Source of the DNA: Synechococcales cyanobacterium T60_A2020_003
Lineage (GTDB): Bacteria > Cyanobacteriota > Cyanobacteriia > RECH01
Assembly: GCA_015272205.1 (NCBI GenBank)
Contig: JACYMB010000128.1
Span: 1-33,804 of the forward strand
Length of the DNA stretch: 33,804 nt
Direction of reading: 5' to 3'
In this document: piece after piece, positions 23,250 through 32,237 of the stretch
Layout: every line of letters begins with the position of its first letter
Position numbering within the stretch: the first letter of the stretch is position 1
The notes under the pieces: generated by a model
Database searches by the model: none
What the model saw: only the letters and a program-made list of their open reading frames with translations
Told to the model about the DNA's origin: nothing
Program-made: the position numbers and the translations under genes

Positions 23250-23335
23250 GGATCAATGCCAGAGGGACTTTCCCATTATGCCGGGGCGTGAGGGTCTAGC
23301 GCGGTATTCTGTAAATTTTGGATGCTGCGTTGGCG

Positions 23336-24637
23336 TTAGGGGGTGAGGGCGATCGCCTCGGCTGGCCCGACTAGGGAAATGAAAGGTTCGATAAAGTAGC
23401 GCTGTGCGACGGTCTGGGCCATTTCCGCTGTGACGTCTGCCATCAAATCTTGGAATTGCTGATCAAAACCGAGTCCCAACCCTAAGGTTTCATACCAGCC
23501 GAAAATCTGGGCGATTTGGGCATTCGTTTGCTTGCCGAGGGCGTACTGCCCCAAAAGTTTGTTTTGGGCAACCTGTAGCTCATCTTCGGTCAATGGCACA
23601 TCTCGCAGACGATCCACCTCCTGGCGCAACCCGTCTAGGGCGATCGCCGTATTTTGCGGAGCCGTTCCCATATACACCACAAACTGGGACAAATCTGCAC
23701 GAGTGGGATAGTAGGCCGAAACTTCGTAGGCTAGACTTCGCTTTTCGCGCAGTTCTACAAACAAACGGCTGGATAACCCATTACCCAGGTAGGTGTTCAA
23801 CAGCTTGAGGGGAATGTAATCTTCTTTGTGAACCGACGGGGTTTGATACCCTAACATCACGATGGATTGCATGGTCTCCTGAGCCGTACTCGCAATGCTA
23901 GGAGCCGGAGTCACGGGCGGAAAGGTCATACTGGGTAAGGGCAAGGGCTGTCCGTTTTGTGCTGGAATTTGCCAATCGCCAAAAATCTGATCGACAAGGG
24001 CGATCGCCTCATCCGGGACGATGTGACCCACAATGCTGATGACGATATTGTCGGGACGGAAATGCGTCTGGTGGGCACGGCACAGATCGTCACGAGTGAG
24101 CGTAGAGACGCTTTCCTCTGTGCCAATGCTGGGGAGCGCATAGGGATGATCGCCATACATCGCGGCCTGAAGCTGACGTTGGGCAATTGAAAATGGTTGC
24201 TCCTGCATGGATCGGATACCCTGAAGGGTCAAGCGCTGCTCTAAGGCCACTTCCGTTTCTGGAAAACTGGGCGATCGCATAATCTCCGCCGCAAGCTGGA
24301 GCATGTCTGCAAAATCGACGGATACGGTTTTCAGGCTCATCAGCATATAGTCTGACGTCGCATCCGAGGCCAGGCTTGCACCCACGGATTCCACCTGTTC
24401 GGCAATGTCCTGGGCAGAATAGCGCTCGGTTCCTTTGAGAAGTACCGAGGACATCAGGTGAAATAAGCCTGCCTGCGATCGCGCTTCGTAGCAGCTTCCA
24501 GAGCGAATAAAAATCCGGGCGGCAATAATGTCTGCGGCAGCGTTTTCTACCGCAAGCACCGTCAGACCGTTGCTGAGAACAGCTCGATGCACCACTCGGT
24601 TCTGGAACGGGTGGGCAACAGCGAGATCAACCGACAT
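23336..24637 (-). CDS. M16-family peptidase homologue lacking the zinc site
   Basis: This 433-residue protein has the two-lobe M16 (pitrilysin/insulinase/processing-peptidase) layout: LSNGLTVLAVENAAADIIAA near the start and the second-lobe GNGLSSRLFVELREKRSLAY. At the zinc site, H-x-x-E-H is replaced by H-L-M-S-S (60-64: GLFHLMSSVLLKGTER), so it should be catalytically inactive. It begins 13 bases after the gene for an active homologue. Such active/inactive M16B pairs form heterodimers in mitochondria and bacteria, with the inactive partner shaping the chamber. Confidence 0.9.
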   Translation of the reverse strand: MSVDLAVAHPFQNRVVHRAVLSNGLTVLAVENAAADIIAARIFIRSGSCYEARSQAGLFHLMSSVLLKGTERYSAQDIAEQVESVGASLASDATSDYMLMSLKTVSVDFADMLQLAAEIMRSPSFPETEVALEQRLTLQGIRSMQEQPFSIAQRQLQAAMYGDHPYALPSIGTEESVSTLTRDDLCRAHQTHFRPDNIVISIVGHIVPDEAIALVDQIFGDWQIPAQNGQPLPLPSMTFPPVTPAPSIASTAQETMQSIVMLGYQTPSVHKEDYIPLKLLNTYLGNGLSSRLFVELREKRSLAYEVSAYYPTRADLSQFVVYMGTAPQNTAIALDGLRQEVDRLRDVPLTEDELQVAQNKLLGQYALGKQTNAQIAQIFGWYETLGLGLGFDQQFQDLMADVTAEMAQTVAQRYFIEPFISLVGPAEAIALTP

Positions 24638-24650
24638 TCAGAACTCCTTG

Positions 24651-25934
24651 TTATTCGGGTTTCAGCACCGTCACCGTGTAACGATAGGGCGAAAGATACT
24701 TATTGGCAAGGTAGCGCAATTCCTCAACGGTGAGGGAGCGTATTTGTTCAGGGTAGCGGTGGGCTACCTCTGCATGGGCGATGGTGCCATAGTACCCATA
24801 CAGTCCGGCAAGCTGATTCGTCGTTTCCGTGGAATAGGTGTAATCGTTACAAAGCAAACGCTTATGACGATTGAGCTCTACGTCCAGGATGGGATGGGTC
24901 ACAAGTTCTGAAAGGCGATCGCCAATCAACGCTTCGACCCGCTCTAGATTCTCCGGAGGCAACCATGCCGTTAGGGTAAACACGCTGGACTGCTGCTGAA
25001 GGGAGAAACTGCTGCTGATATCCTGCACCAAATGTTTTTTTTCACGCAGTTCACGCACAAGCCGTGAAGATTGGCTACCCGCTAGCAGCACCGACAGCAA
25101 ATCTAGCCCGTAGGCTTCCCGCAGTTGATCAACGCCTGGCCCTGTCCAGGCCATCATCAGGCGAGCCTGCTCCAACCGAGGTAGCGAAATCTCCTGCCGT
25201 TGCACCCGGTCTAAAGGTCGTTCCGGTTCATGCTTGGGCGTCAGGCACGGCGTTTCACACTGGGGGAAGGTGCGAAATACAGACTCAACCATGTCAAGCG
25301 CATGGAGTTGAGACACATCCCCGACCACAGCCACCGTCATATTCTGCGGCTGATAGTAGGTGCGATGAAAAAGGTGCATATCCCAAGCCGTTTGTGCCAT
25401 GAGGGATTCTTCAGTACCCAGCACCGATCGCCCATAGGGATGGGTAGGGTACGCAGCGGCCATCAAGGCTTGAAATCCTAACCAGTCTGGATCGTCCTGA
25501 GCCTGACGCAATTCTTCCAGCACGACTAGACGCTCCCGCTCGTATTCATCTTCTGGAATCGCTGCGTTTAATAGCAGTTCCGCTAAGCAGGGAAGGGTTT
25601 CTGGTAGATAAGACGCCGCTGTTGTAATGAAAAAATGGGCGTAGTCATGACTGGTGGCCGCGTTAGTAATCCCACCTCGACTTTCAATAACGTGATCGAA
25701 ATAGCCAGGCGGAAGGCGATCGCTCCCTTTGAAAATCATGTGCTCCAGAAAGTGAGCAATTCCTGACCAAGATAAAGGCTCTACTCGCGCCCCGGCCCTG
25801 ACCCATACATCAACGGTAACGACAGGTGTCGCTGCAACATGCTGATGAACTACAGTCAAACCGTTAGGTAAACGAGATACGCTTGCCGGAAACCGTTCCT
25901 TTTGTGCCAGTTTGGGAAGTTCCTTTAAGTTCAA
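24651..25934 (-). CDS. Zinc-dependent M16-family peptidase, active subunit
   Basis: The 427 residues carry the inverted zinc motif H-x-x-E-H as HFLEH (61-65) within GIAHFLEHMIFKGSDR, plus the distal glutamate region around ERLVVLEELRQ. The second-lobe arginine-tyrosine-type region appears as GSQSSRLVRELREKKHLV. M16B peptidases degrade short peptides and presequence-like substrates. No signal peptide is evident, so it is probably cytosolic. It is followed at 13 bases by its zinc-less partner, so the two are probably co-transcribed and co-assembled. Confidence 0.92.
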   Translation of the reverse strand: MNLKELPKLAQKERFPASVSRLPNGLTVVHQHVAATPVVTVDVWVRAGARVEPLSWSGIAHFLEHMIFKGSDRLPPGYFDHVIESRGGITNAATSHDYAHFFITTAASYLPETLPCLAELLLNAAIPEDEYERERLVVLEELRQAQDDPDWLGFQALMAAAYPTHPYGRSVLGTEESLMAQTAWDMHLFHRTYYQPQNMTVAVVGDVSQLHALDMVESVFRTFPQCETPCLTPKHEPERPLDRVQRQEISLPRLEQARLMMAWTGPGVDQLREAYGLDLLSVLLAGSQSSRLVRELREKKHLVQDISSSFSLQQQSSVFTLTAWLPPENLERVEALIGDRLSELVTHPILDVELNRHKRLLCNDYTYSTETTNQLAGLYGYYGTIAHAEVAHRYPEQIRSLTVEELRYLANKYLSPYRYTVTVLKPE

Positions 25935-26236
25935 AATGCGTTTGCTTGAAGAGAAATGGATATTTAGGCAGTTTAACGCCTTCTGGATCTTGTCAGCACC
26001 TTCAACCTTAAAACTAGTTTAAGCCTGTCAGGACTTACGCACTACGTGCGGCGTCCTGAGTCCTTTAGGCAATTGCGTAAGTTCTGTCTGTGTAGCTATG
26101 GAGAAGACTGATTTGGAAGAAGGGGTGCATTTCGAGGCATCATTTTTGGGCATATTGAAGACAAGACAGGATTTTGCTACGTCCTGTCCTCGCCTAGACC
26201 TCTCCATGCGTTTGCAAAGGCTGACTCCTACTCTCG
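25935..26236. repeat. Intergenic region with a dispersed hairpin repeat
   Basis: These 302 bases separate two divergent genes. CAGGACTTACGCA (26029-26041) pairs with TGCGTAAGTTCTG (26074-26086) at 12 of 13 positions; the phrase AGGACTTACGCA is a widespread cyanobacterial repeat. A second small hairpin, GACAGGAT with GTCCTGTC, lies near 26165-26190. Both divergent promoters must lie here, but I cannot place them. Confidence 0.65.
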
Positions 26237-27553
26237 ATGAACACCTCGTCTGAAGTCCTAGAAAAAATTCGGCAGCAGTTTAACCACGCCCCCTATCCGA
26301 ACCAGCCACTAGATCGCACGGTGAAAGGCGATCGCGTCTCCTATTTCAAACACAGCCTGATTACGCCGTACTATTTGCGCTATCAAAAGCTTGTGGAGAC
26401 TCACGGTAAGCGGATTCTTGATGCGGGATGCGGCAGCGGTTTGAAAGCGATGTGTTTGGCTGAGGCGAATCCTGGGGCATGGATTGTGGGCATTGATATT
26501 TCCGAGAAATCGGTGGAACTGGCGCGATCGCGCATGGTGTATCACAACATTCCCAATACGGAATTTCATGCGATCGCCATTGAAGATCTCGCCGATTTGG
26601 GTATGCAGTTTGACTACATCAACTGTGATGAGGTGATTTATCTACTGCCCGATCCGCAAGAAGCTCTCCAGTTAATGCAGTCGGTGCTTGCACCCGAGGG
26701 GATAATCCGGGTCAATTTTCACAGCTTGTACCAACGCATCCGGCAATATCGAGGTCAAGCCCTATTCCGCATGATGGGACTAATGGATGAAGCGCCTACC
26801 GAGTTTGAAGCTGGGATTGTTCGTGAGATGTTCTCAGGATTAAAACCGGGCGTAGATCTAAAGGCACACGGTTGGTCACCGGACTTAGAAAAGGATGATT
26901 ACAACATTCTGGCAAACTACCTGCTGACGGGCGATCGCGGCTACACCTTTGAGCAAGTGTTTGCAATGTTGGAAGCTGCTAATCTACAACTCATCAGCAT
27001 GATGAACTGGAAAGAGTGGAGTCTTTGGGATTTACTCGTTGATCCGAATGACCCACCTGCCGCGTGGGCTATGGCCCTGGAAATGGCCTCACCAGAGCAG
27101 CAGCTTTGCATATACGAATTGGTGAATCCGGTGCACCGCTTGCTGGATTTTTGGTGTGGGCATCCCTATGAGCCGGATTGGACTCCGGTATGCGACTGGT
27201 CAGATACAGAATGGAGTCGAGCGATCGCCCACCTCCATCCATTTACGATTACAGAGGAGAATAAGGCCGCTATCATCCATTCGATTAACGTACGCGCCCC
27301 TTTAGAAATTAGACGAGAGCCCGTTATTGAAGGGAAAACGGTGATTGACAGTAGCGCTTTACCATACCTTCTCGCTCTTTGGGATGGCCCCCAACCTGTT
27401 ACGCAACTCATCGATCGCTATCTGGAACTGAATCCTGTTCATCCGCGCACATCAGAGCCAACAACGCGCGATCGCGCCGCTGCTCTAATTCAAGGGTTCC
27501 TCGCCAAACAGTGTGAATACGGCTTAGTGCTGTTAGAGTGTCCCGATGCCTAA
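26237..27553 (+). CDS. SAM-dependent methyltransferase with a long C-terminal domain
   Basis: Residues about 45-165 form a class I methyltransferase domain: motif I ILDAGCGSGLKAMCLAE, the acidic loop VGIDISEKSVELAR and FDYINCDEVIYLLPDP. The remaining 250 or so residues are not part of the Rossmann core. The final part, SSALPYLLALWDGPQPVTQL followed by AALIQGFLAKQCEYGLVLLE, looks like a winged-helix module similar to the regulatory domains attached to some bacterial methyltransferases. The N-terminal FNHAPYPNQPLD element is seen in related proteins. Substrate unknown. The next gene is 69 bases downstream on the same strand. Confidence 0.85.
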   Translation: MNTSSEVLEKIRQQFNHAPYPNQPLDRTVKGDRVSYFKHSLITPYYLRYQKLVETHGKRILDAGCGSGLKAMCLAEANPGAWIVGIDISEKSVELARSRMVYHNIPNTEFHAIAIEDLADLGMQFDYINCDEVIYLLPDPQEALQLMQSVLAPEGIIRVNFHSLYQRIRQYRGQALFRMMGLMDEAPTEFEAGIVREMFSGLKPGVDLKAHGWSPDLEKDDYNILANYLLTGDRGYTFEQVFAMLEAANLQLISMMNWKEWSLWDLLVDPNDPPAAWAMALEMASPEQQLCIYELVNPVHRLLDFWCGHPYEPDWTPVCDWSDTEWSRAIAHLHPFTITEENKAAIIHSINVRAPLEIRREPVIEGKTVIDSSALPYLLALWDGPQPVTQLIDRYLELNPVHPRTSEPTTRDRAAALIQGFLAKQCEYGLVLLECPDA

Positions 27554-27622
27554 CAACTTGGGGATAGGATGCACCACGCAACCCGATACAATACCCAAGG
27601 AGACTTCGGAGGAGACGACGCC

Positions 27623-28558
27623 ATGCGGATTTTAGTGATGGGTGGAACCCGCTTCATTGGGGTGTATTTGACGCAGCAGCTCGTCGCCCAAGGGCATGAG
27701 GTGGTGCTGTTTAATCGGGGTAATAAGCCTGCTCCGGTTGACGGAGTGCAGCAAATTCAGGGCGATCGCACCAATGCCGATGACCTAAAGTCCAAACTCG
27801 CAGGAGAATCCTTTGATGCGGTGTTTGACAACAACGGACGGGAACTGAGCGATACCCAGCCCTTGGCAGAGATTTTTGCGGATAACGTTAGCCATTTTGT
27901 CTATGTGAGTTCGGCGGGTGTCTATCTCAAATCCGACCAGATGCCCCACATTGAAGGTGATCCGGTTGACCCCAAGAGTCGTCACCGAGGCAAGTTTGAA
28001 ACGGAGGATTATTTGACGAAGGCAGGAATTCCCTTCACGTCGATTCGTCCCGTCTATATCTATGGCCCGCAAAACTATAACGATCTGGAAGCGTGGTTCT
28101 TTGACCGGATTGTGCGCGATCGCCCTGTACCCATTCCCGGCAATGGCATGGCGATCACTCAACTCGGGCATGTGTACGATCTGGCATCGGCCATGGTGAA
28201 CGTGCTGGGCAATCCAACCGCGATGGGCAAAATCTATAATGTGTCGGGCGATCGCTACGTGACCTTTGATGGACTGGCACGAGCCTGTGCGATCGCCGCT
28301 GGTAAGTCAGCCGAAGACCTCAAGATTGTGCATTATGAACCGAAGCAATTTGATTTTGGCAAGCGCAAAGCCTTTCCCATGCGAGTCCAGCATTTCTTTG
28401 CGGATATCCATGCCGCGAAGACGGATCTGAACTGGCAACCGAAATTTAGCTTAGTGGATGGCTTAAAAGACTCGTTCCAATCGGATTACCTCGCATCGGG
28501 ACGGGATCAGCGGGAGATTGATTTCTCGATCGATGATGAAATTCTGGCGGTTCAGTAG
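27623..28558 (+). CDS. NAD-dependent epimerase/dehydratase-family protein, CSP41-like
   Basis: The 311 residues form an atypical short-chain dehydrogenase: MRILVMGGTRFIGVYLTQQL carries the nucleotide-binding loop, and VYVSSAGVYLKSDQMPH replaces the normal catalytic surroundings. RPVYIYGPQNYNDLEAWFFD and GHVYDLASAMVNVL are typical of the CSP41 group, plant homologues of which bind and cleave chloroplast RNA. Whether this is an RNA-binding protein or a sugar epimerase cannot be told from sequence. I start at the ATG at 27623, preceded by GGAGGAG; an upstream ATG at 27569 would add 18 residues before the first strand. Confidence 0.86.
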   Translation: MRILVMGGTRFIGVYLTQQLVAQGHEVVLFNRGNKPAPVDGVQQIQGDRTNADDLKSKLAGESFDAVFDNNGRELSDTQPLAEIFADNVSHFVYVSSAGVYLKSDQMPHIEGDPVDPKSRHRGKFETEDYLTKAGIPFTSIRPVYIYGPQNYNDLEAWFFDRIVRDRPVPIPGNGMAITQLGHVYDLASAMVNVLGNPTAMGKIYNVSGDRYVTFDGLARACAIAAGKSAEDLKIVHYEPKQFDFGKRKAFPMRVQHFFADIHAAKTDLNWQPKFSLVDGLKDSFQSDYLASGRDQREIDFSIDDEILAVQ

Positions 28559-28597
28559 ACGCTCAGGACTAGAGCAGACTCTATTTTGAGTGCATAG

Positions 28598-28676
28598 AAC
28601 GGTGCGTTAGATGTCGTCATAATCCCGTCCAGACTAGCTTTAGGACGTTTGATGCGGGTCAGGCTAACGCACCGTT
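28598..28676. repeat. Dispersed hairpin repeat with 13-base arms
   Basis: AACGGTGCGTTAG (28598-28610) and CTAACGCACCGTT (28664-28676) are perfect reverse complements 53 bases apart. The arm ACGGTGCGTTA is a familiar dispersed repeat in cyanobacterial genomes. It sits between two same-strand genes and has no coding potential. Confidence 0.75.
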
Positions 28677-28731
28677 TGCTTGTTAGGATTGGGGAATTAA
28701 GACCGGGTTGATGCAACGAGAGGCTCCACGA

Positions 28732-29328
28732 ATGGCGATCGCATCTCAGTTTATGACCTTAGAGGACTACCTTCACTACGATGACGGTACCGCTACTCAC
28801 TACGAACTGGAGGACGGAGAACTGTTACGTATGCCGCCAGGAAGCGATCTAAATCAACGAGTAGCTTCTTTTTTGTTTGCCGTTTTGGTGCGGATGGGGA
28901 TTCCGTTCTACCGCATCCGGATTGGAGCGGAGATCGTTGTGAGTGGTGCACGGGCAACGGTGCGAGTTCCCGATTTGATGGTGTTGTCCGAGGAGTTGGC
29001 GCAAGCGCTGGAGGGGGCAAGCCGTTCGACGGTGACGCTGGATATGCCGCCGCCGCAATTAGTGGTCGAGGTGGTGAGTCCGGGGAAGGAAAACGAAGAC
29101 CGGGATTATCGCTACAGGCGATCGCAGTACGAGTCGCGGGGCATTGCCGAATACTGGATTGTGGATCCCAGTCGTAAACAGGTGACGGTGTTGCGCTGGG
29201 TCGAGGGTTTGTATGAGGACGAAGTATTTACCGGAGATGGGGCGATCGCCTCTCCGCTATTGTCCGAGTTCAACCCAGGTGCAGTCTTAACCGCTGCCCA
29301 AGTGTTACAGATTGAAGCCAACGCCTAA
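28732..29328 (+). CDS. Uma2-family (DUF820) restriction-fold nuclease
   Basis: The second Uma2 protein of the window has 198 residues from the ATG at 28732, which has GAGAGG about eight bases upstream; an ATG at 28711 is possible. Family landmarks are MTLEDYLHYDDGTATHYELE, VRVPDLMVLSEE with the active-site aspartate, PPPQLVVEVVSPGKENEDRD, and RRSQYESRGIAEYWIVDPSR. These match the PD-(D/E)XK-fold pattern. The sequence differs clearly from the copy at 1812-2384, so it is not a recent duplicate. Function in the cell is unknown. Confidence 0.87.
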   Translation: MAIASQFMTLEDYLHYDDGTATHYELEDGELLRMPPGSDLNQRVASFLFAVLVRMGIPFYRIRIGAEIVVSGARATVRVPDLMVLSEELAQALEGASRSTVTLDMPPPQLVVEVVSPGKENEDRDYRYRRSQYESRGIAEYWIVDPSRKQVTVLRWVEGLYEDEVFTGDGAIASPLLSEFNPGAVLTAAQVLQIEANA

Positions 29329-29358
29329 TCGAGTCGCCCCACCTCGTTAACTTGCGCG

Positions 29359-30156
29359 TTAGCTCAACTCTAAAAATCGCTGTAAGGCAGAAACCATCGC
29401 AGGCGGCCAACGGCGATCGCGCTGTACCCAGTTTAAATCTTTGTAGCGTCGGTCTAAACCAATCACCGACACCCAGTTGCTTTCAGCCTCTCCCTGTTGA
29501 CCATCGACCCACAGCGCCGCTGTTAAGGCCGCCCGCATATCGGCAAAGCGAGGATATTTTCGTACCAGGTTTCGCATTTGACGGATCGAGTCTTGCACAT
29601 CGCCCAGTTGATACAACGCTAGGGCACGATTCGCTTGGGCAAAGGCGTAGTCGGGGGCAAGTTCGGCGGCTTTGGTGAAGTCGGCTAAGGCATCTTCCCA
29701 ATGGCCGAGTCCCGCCTCAGCGTTGCCGCGATTGTTGTAGGCGGCGGGATCGCCGGGATCAAGGTCTAACACCGTGTTATAGTCGGCGATCGCCTTCTTC
29801 CATTCGCCCAACCCCTCAAAGGCTGCTCCCCGATTCAGGTAGGGATCGGGGGCATCGGGAGCCAGTGCGATGGCTTGGTTATAGTCGGCGATCGCCTCCT
29901 CCAACTTGCGCTGACTCACCCTGGCATTGCCGCGATTGCTCCAGAGAGCAGGTTCCTGGGGCAATTGTTCGATGAGCTTTGTCCAGTAACGCTCAGCGGT
30001 GGCAAAGTCGCCCTTGTTGGTCGCTTCAAAGGCTTGGTTTCGCAGATCTGCGACGATGGCGAAGTCTGGAGCGGTGGCTGTTTGAGCATCGGAGGCAGGC
30101 ATTCCCCCCAACCACAGCACCACCAGTAGTAACAATGACGCAATCCGAATCAGCAT
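29359..30156 (-). CDS. Exported TPR-repeat protein
   Basis: MLIRIASLLLLVVLWLGGMP followed by ASDAQT is a signal peptide with a good cleavage context, so the 265-residue product is exported to the periplasm or thylakoid lumen. About four tetratricopeptide repeats occupy residues 40-200, for example ALWSNRGNARVSQRKLEEAI, DPYLNRGAAFEGLGEWKKAI and AAYNNRGNAEAGLGHWEDAL, a series with strong N-R-G-x-A periodicity. The C-terminal part ends WPPAMVSALQRFLELS. Such proteins act as scaffolds in photosystem assembly or envelope work; the exact role is not evident. Confidence 0.85.
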   Translation of the reverse strand: MLIRIASLLLLVVLWLGGMPASDAQTATAPDFAIVADLRNQAFEATNKGDFATAERYWTKLIEQLPQEPALWSNRGNARVSQRKLEEAIADYNQAIALAPDAPDPYLNRGAAFEGLGEWKKAIADYNTVLDLDPGDPAAYNNRGNAEAGLGHWEDALADFTKAAELAPDYAFAQANRALALYQLGDVQDSIRQMRNLVRKYPRFADMRAALTAALWVDGQQGEAESNWVSVIGLDRRYKDLNWVQRDRRWPPAMVSALQRFLELS

Positions 30157-30250
30157 TCCCGTTTACCCGATCTCTTCTTTTGGGAATCATGACAGGAATT
30201 TGAATTCAGGACAACGTACGCTTGGGCGATCGCCCGGTCAAATTTCAAGC

Positions 30251-31753
30251 CTAATTGGCATAGCGCTGCTCCAGAGCGGCTCTTGCTTGTTCTCGATCGT
30301 CGAAATGCACTTTTTCGGTTCCCAAGATTTGATAGTCTTCGTGACCTTTTCCGGCAATCAGCACCCCATCTCCAGGCTGGGCCTGGGCGATCGCTGTTTT
30401 AATCGCTTCGGCGCGATCGCAAATCACCAGGGGATTAGTTTGGGGATCGATACCTACCAAGACATCCTGCAAAATTTGCTCTGGGTCTTCGGTGCGGGGA
30501 TTGTCGGAGGTGACCACCGCTAAATCCGAGAGTCGCGCTGCAATACCTCCCATCTTGGGTCGCTTGGTGCGATCGCGATCGCCGCCACAGCCAAAGACGC
30601 AAATCATTCGCCCCTGGATAAACGGACGCGCCGCTAGCAGCATATTTTCCAAACTGTCGGGGGTGTGGGCATAGTCCACGATTACGCTGATGTCCTGTTC
30701 GGGCTTGATCTGCACCCGCTCCATACGTCCGGGGACACCGTTGAAAGCAGGGAGCGATCGCGCAATCGTTTCTAAATCCAATCCTAGGGATAAGGCCGCT
30801 CCAGCCGCCGCCAGAACGTTGGCGACGTTGAACTGTCCGACTAGCGGCATCTGGATCGCGATTTCGCCGAGGGGCGTGTGTAAGACTCCAGACACGCCAT
30901 TGGGTTGATAGTTCAAATCACTCGTCCAAAGGTCGGCACTGGCATCCTGGGTGCTGTACGTCCAGACTTTCTCAGAACCTTGCGATCGCAACGTTTCCAC
31001 CAATCGCTGACCGTAGGGATCATCCTGGTTCACGATTGCTCGTCCGGTTAGGTACTGCGGTGAAAAGAGGAGTGCCTTTGCTGAAAAATAGTCTTCTAAG
31101 TCTTTGTGGTAGTCCAGGTGATCCTGGGTGAGGTTGGTAAACACGGCTACCTCAAAGGGACAGCCCCACACCCGACTCTGCGCCAAGGCATGGGAGCTCA
31201 CTTCCATCACGCCCAGTTCGCAACCCGCCGCCACCGCAGAAGCCAACTGTTCCTGTAAATCCAGAGCGAAAGGAGTAGTGTGGGTGGCAGTTTGTTGAAA
31301 TCCTGGCCAGCGAGCATAGAGGGTGCCGAGGAGTGCTGTAGGTTTGTTCGCCTGACTCAGCAAGAATTCGATCAGGTGCGTGGTTGTGGTTTTGCCGTTA
31401 GTTCCGGTGACGCCGACTAGACGCAGCTTCTCGGCGGGATTGCCGTAGAAGGTGGCTGCCAGTTTCCCGCAGGCAAATACCATGTCTGCACAGGGCAGCA
31501 CCAGTTCGCCACTGGTCGCAGGATGCTTTTCTAAGGCTTGCGGAGACACGATGGCGGCGATCGCCCCTGCGGCAAGGGCACTCATCCAAAACTCACCGCC
31601 ATCTACCCGCGTTCCGGGCATGCCAATAAACACATCTCCCGGTTGGCAAGCGTGGGAATTGGTCGTTAACCCTTTCACCTCCGCCATCAGCGCCGGATGG
31701 TCGAGGGGGGGAATCATGCCAATCAGCGGTTGCAGTAGCGCGTGTAGTTTCAT
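30251..31753 (-). CDS. murE: UDP-N-acetylmuramoyl-tripeptide synthetase (MurE)
   Basis: This cytosolic ligase adds the third amino acid of the peptidoglycan stem peptide. The 500 residues show the ATP loop GVTGTNGKTTTTHLIEF (114-130), the central domain with NLTQDHLDYHKDLEDYF, VIVDYAHTPDSLENML, and VTSDNPRTEDPEQIL. The D-N-P-R signature marks meso-diaminopimelate specificity, as expected for a cyanobacterium. Length is standard. The next gene downstream in the same direction is the exported TPR protein, about 95 bases away; the thioredoxin-fold gene lies just upstream. Confidence 0.95.
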   Translation of the reverse strand: MKLHALLQPLIGMIPPLDHPALMAEVKGLTTNSHACQPGDVFIGMPGTRVDGGEFWMSALAAGAIAAIVSPQALEKHPATSGELVLPCADMVFACGKLAATFYGNPAEKLRLVGVTGTNGKTTTTHLIEFLLSQANKPTALLGTLYARWPGFQQTATHTTPFALDLQEQLASAVAAGCELGVMEVSSHALAQSRVWGCPFEVAVFTNLTQDHLDYHKDLEDYFSAKALLFSPQYLTGRAIVNQDDPYGQRLVETLRSQGSEKVWTYSTQDASADLWTSDLNYQPNGVSGVLHTPLGEIAIQMPLVGQFNVANVLAAAGAALSLGLDLETIARSLPAFNGVPGRMERVQIKPEQDISVIVDYAHTPDSLENMLLAARPFIQGRMICVFGCGGDRDRTKRPKMGGIAARLSDLAVVTSDNPRTEDPEQILQDVLVGIDPQTNPLVICDRAEAIKTAIAQAQPGDGVLIAGKGHEDYQILGTEKVHFDDREQARAALEQRYAN

Positions 31754-31781
31754 GTCAGAGCCTCCTCACACAGATTGCCCT

Positions 31782-32075
31782 CTATTGTTGACTATTTTCA
31801 GCCCAATATTTCTGTAACATTTGCTCCACTTGGTTCACCGATGCCCGTGGTGATAGGCGAGGCAAGGGAATGTAAGCGATCGCCGCATCCTCCGTTTCCT
31901 TCTCCCAGACCAGCACCGGAATTTCGTACTGATAGGCTTGGAACCAGTCATCGCGAGTGGTGATATCCCGAATGTCTATTTGCAACGGAATACTGCTGAC
32001 TTGTTCTAATTTTTCCTGCAACCCTTCGCAGAGGTGACAACCCGGTTTGCCAAACAGAATCAGTTTCATCGCCAT
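31782..32075 (-). CDS. Small thioredoxin/glutaredoxin-fold protein (DUF836-like)
   Basis: From the ATG at 32075 the product starts MAMKLILFGKPGCHLCEGLQ and has 97 residues. The C-H-L-C pair at the start of the first helix is the redox motif, and the cis-proline segment EIPVLVW follows, as in glutaredoxin-like DUF836 proteins. ATG 32069 is an equally good start. An upstream frame to 32192 adds about 39 residues that lack the fold and contain HIP1, so I discount it. It sits 28 bases before murE, probably in one operon. The physiological partner is unknown. Confidence 0.82.
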   Translation of the reverse strand: MAMKLILFGKPGCHLCEGLQEKLEQVSSIPLQIDIRDITTRDDWFQAYQYEIPVLVWEKETEDAAIAYIPLPRLSPRASVNQVEQMLQKYWAENSQQ

Positions 32076-32237
32076 TCTCGGCACCGTCAACGTTAATCGT
32101 GGGTCAATTCTAATCGCTTGGGTGGGTTGAGCGATCGCCTTCCAGGTTTTACACCCACAGAAAAGGACGCTACCCAAGAGCAACGTCCTCATTAAAAACC
32201 TTACGGAACTGGAGAAAAGCTTATCTGTACCAACGGG

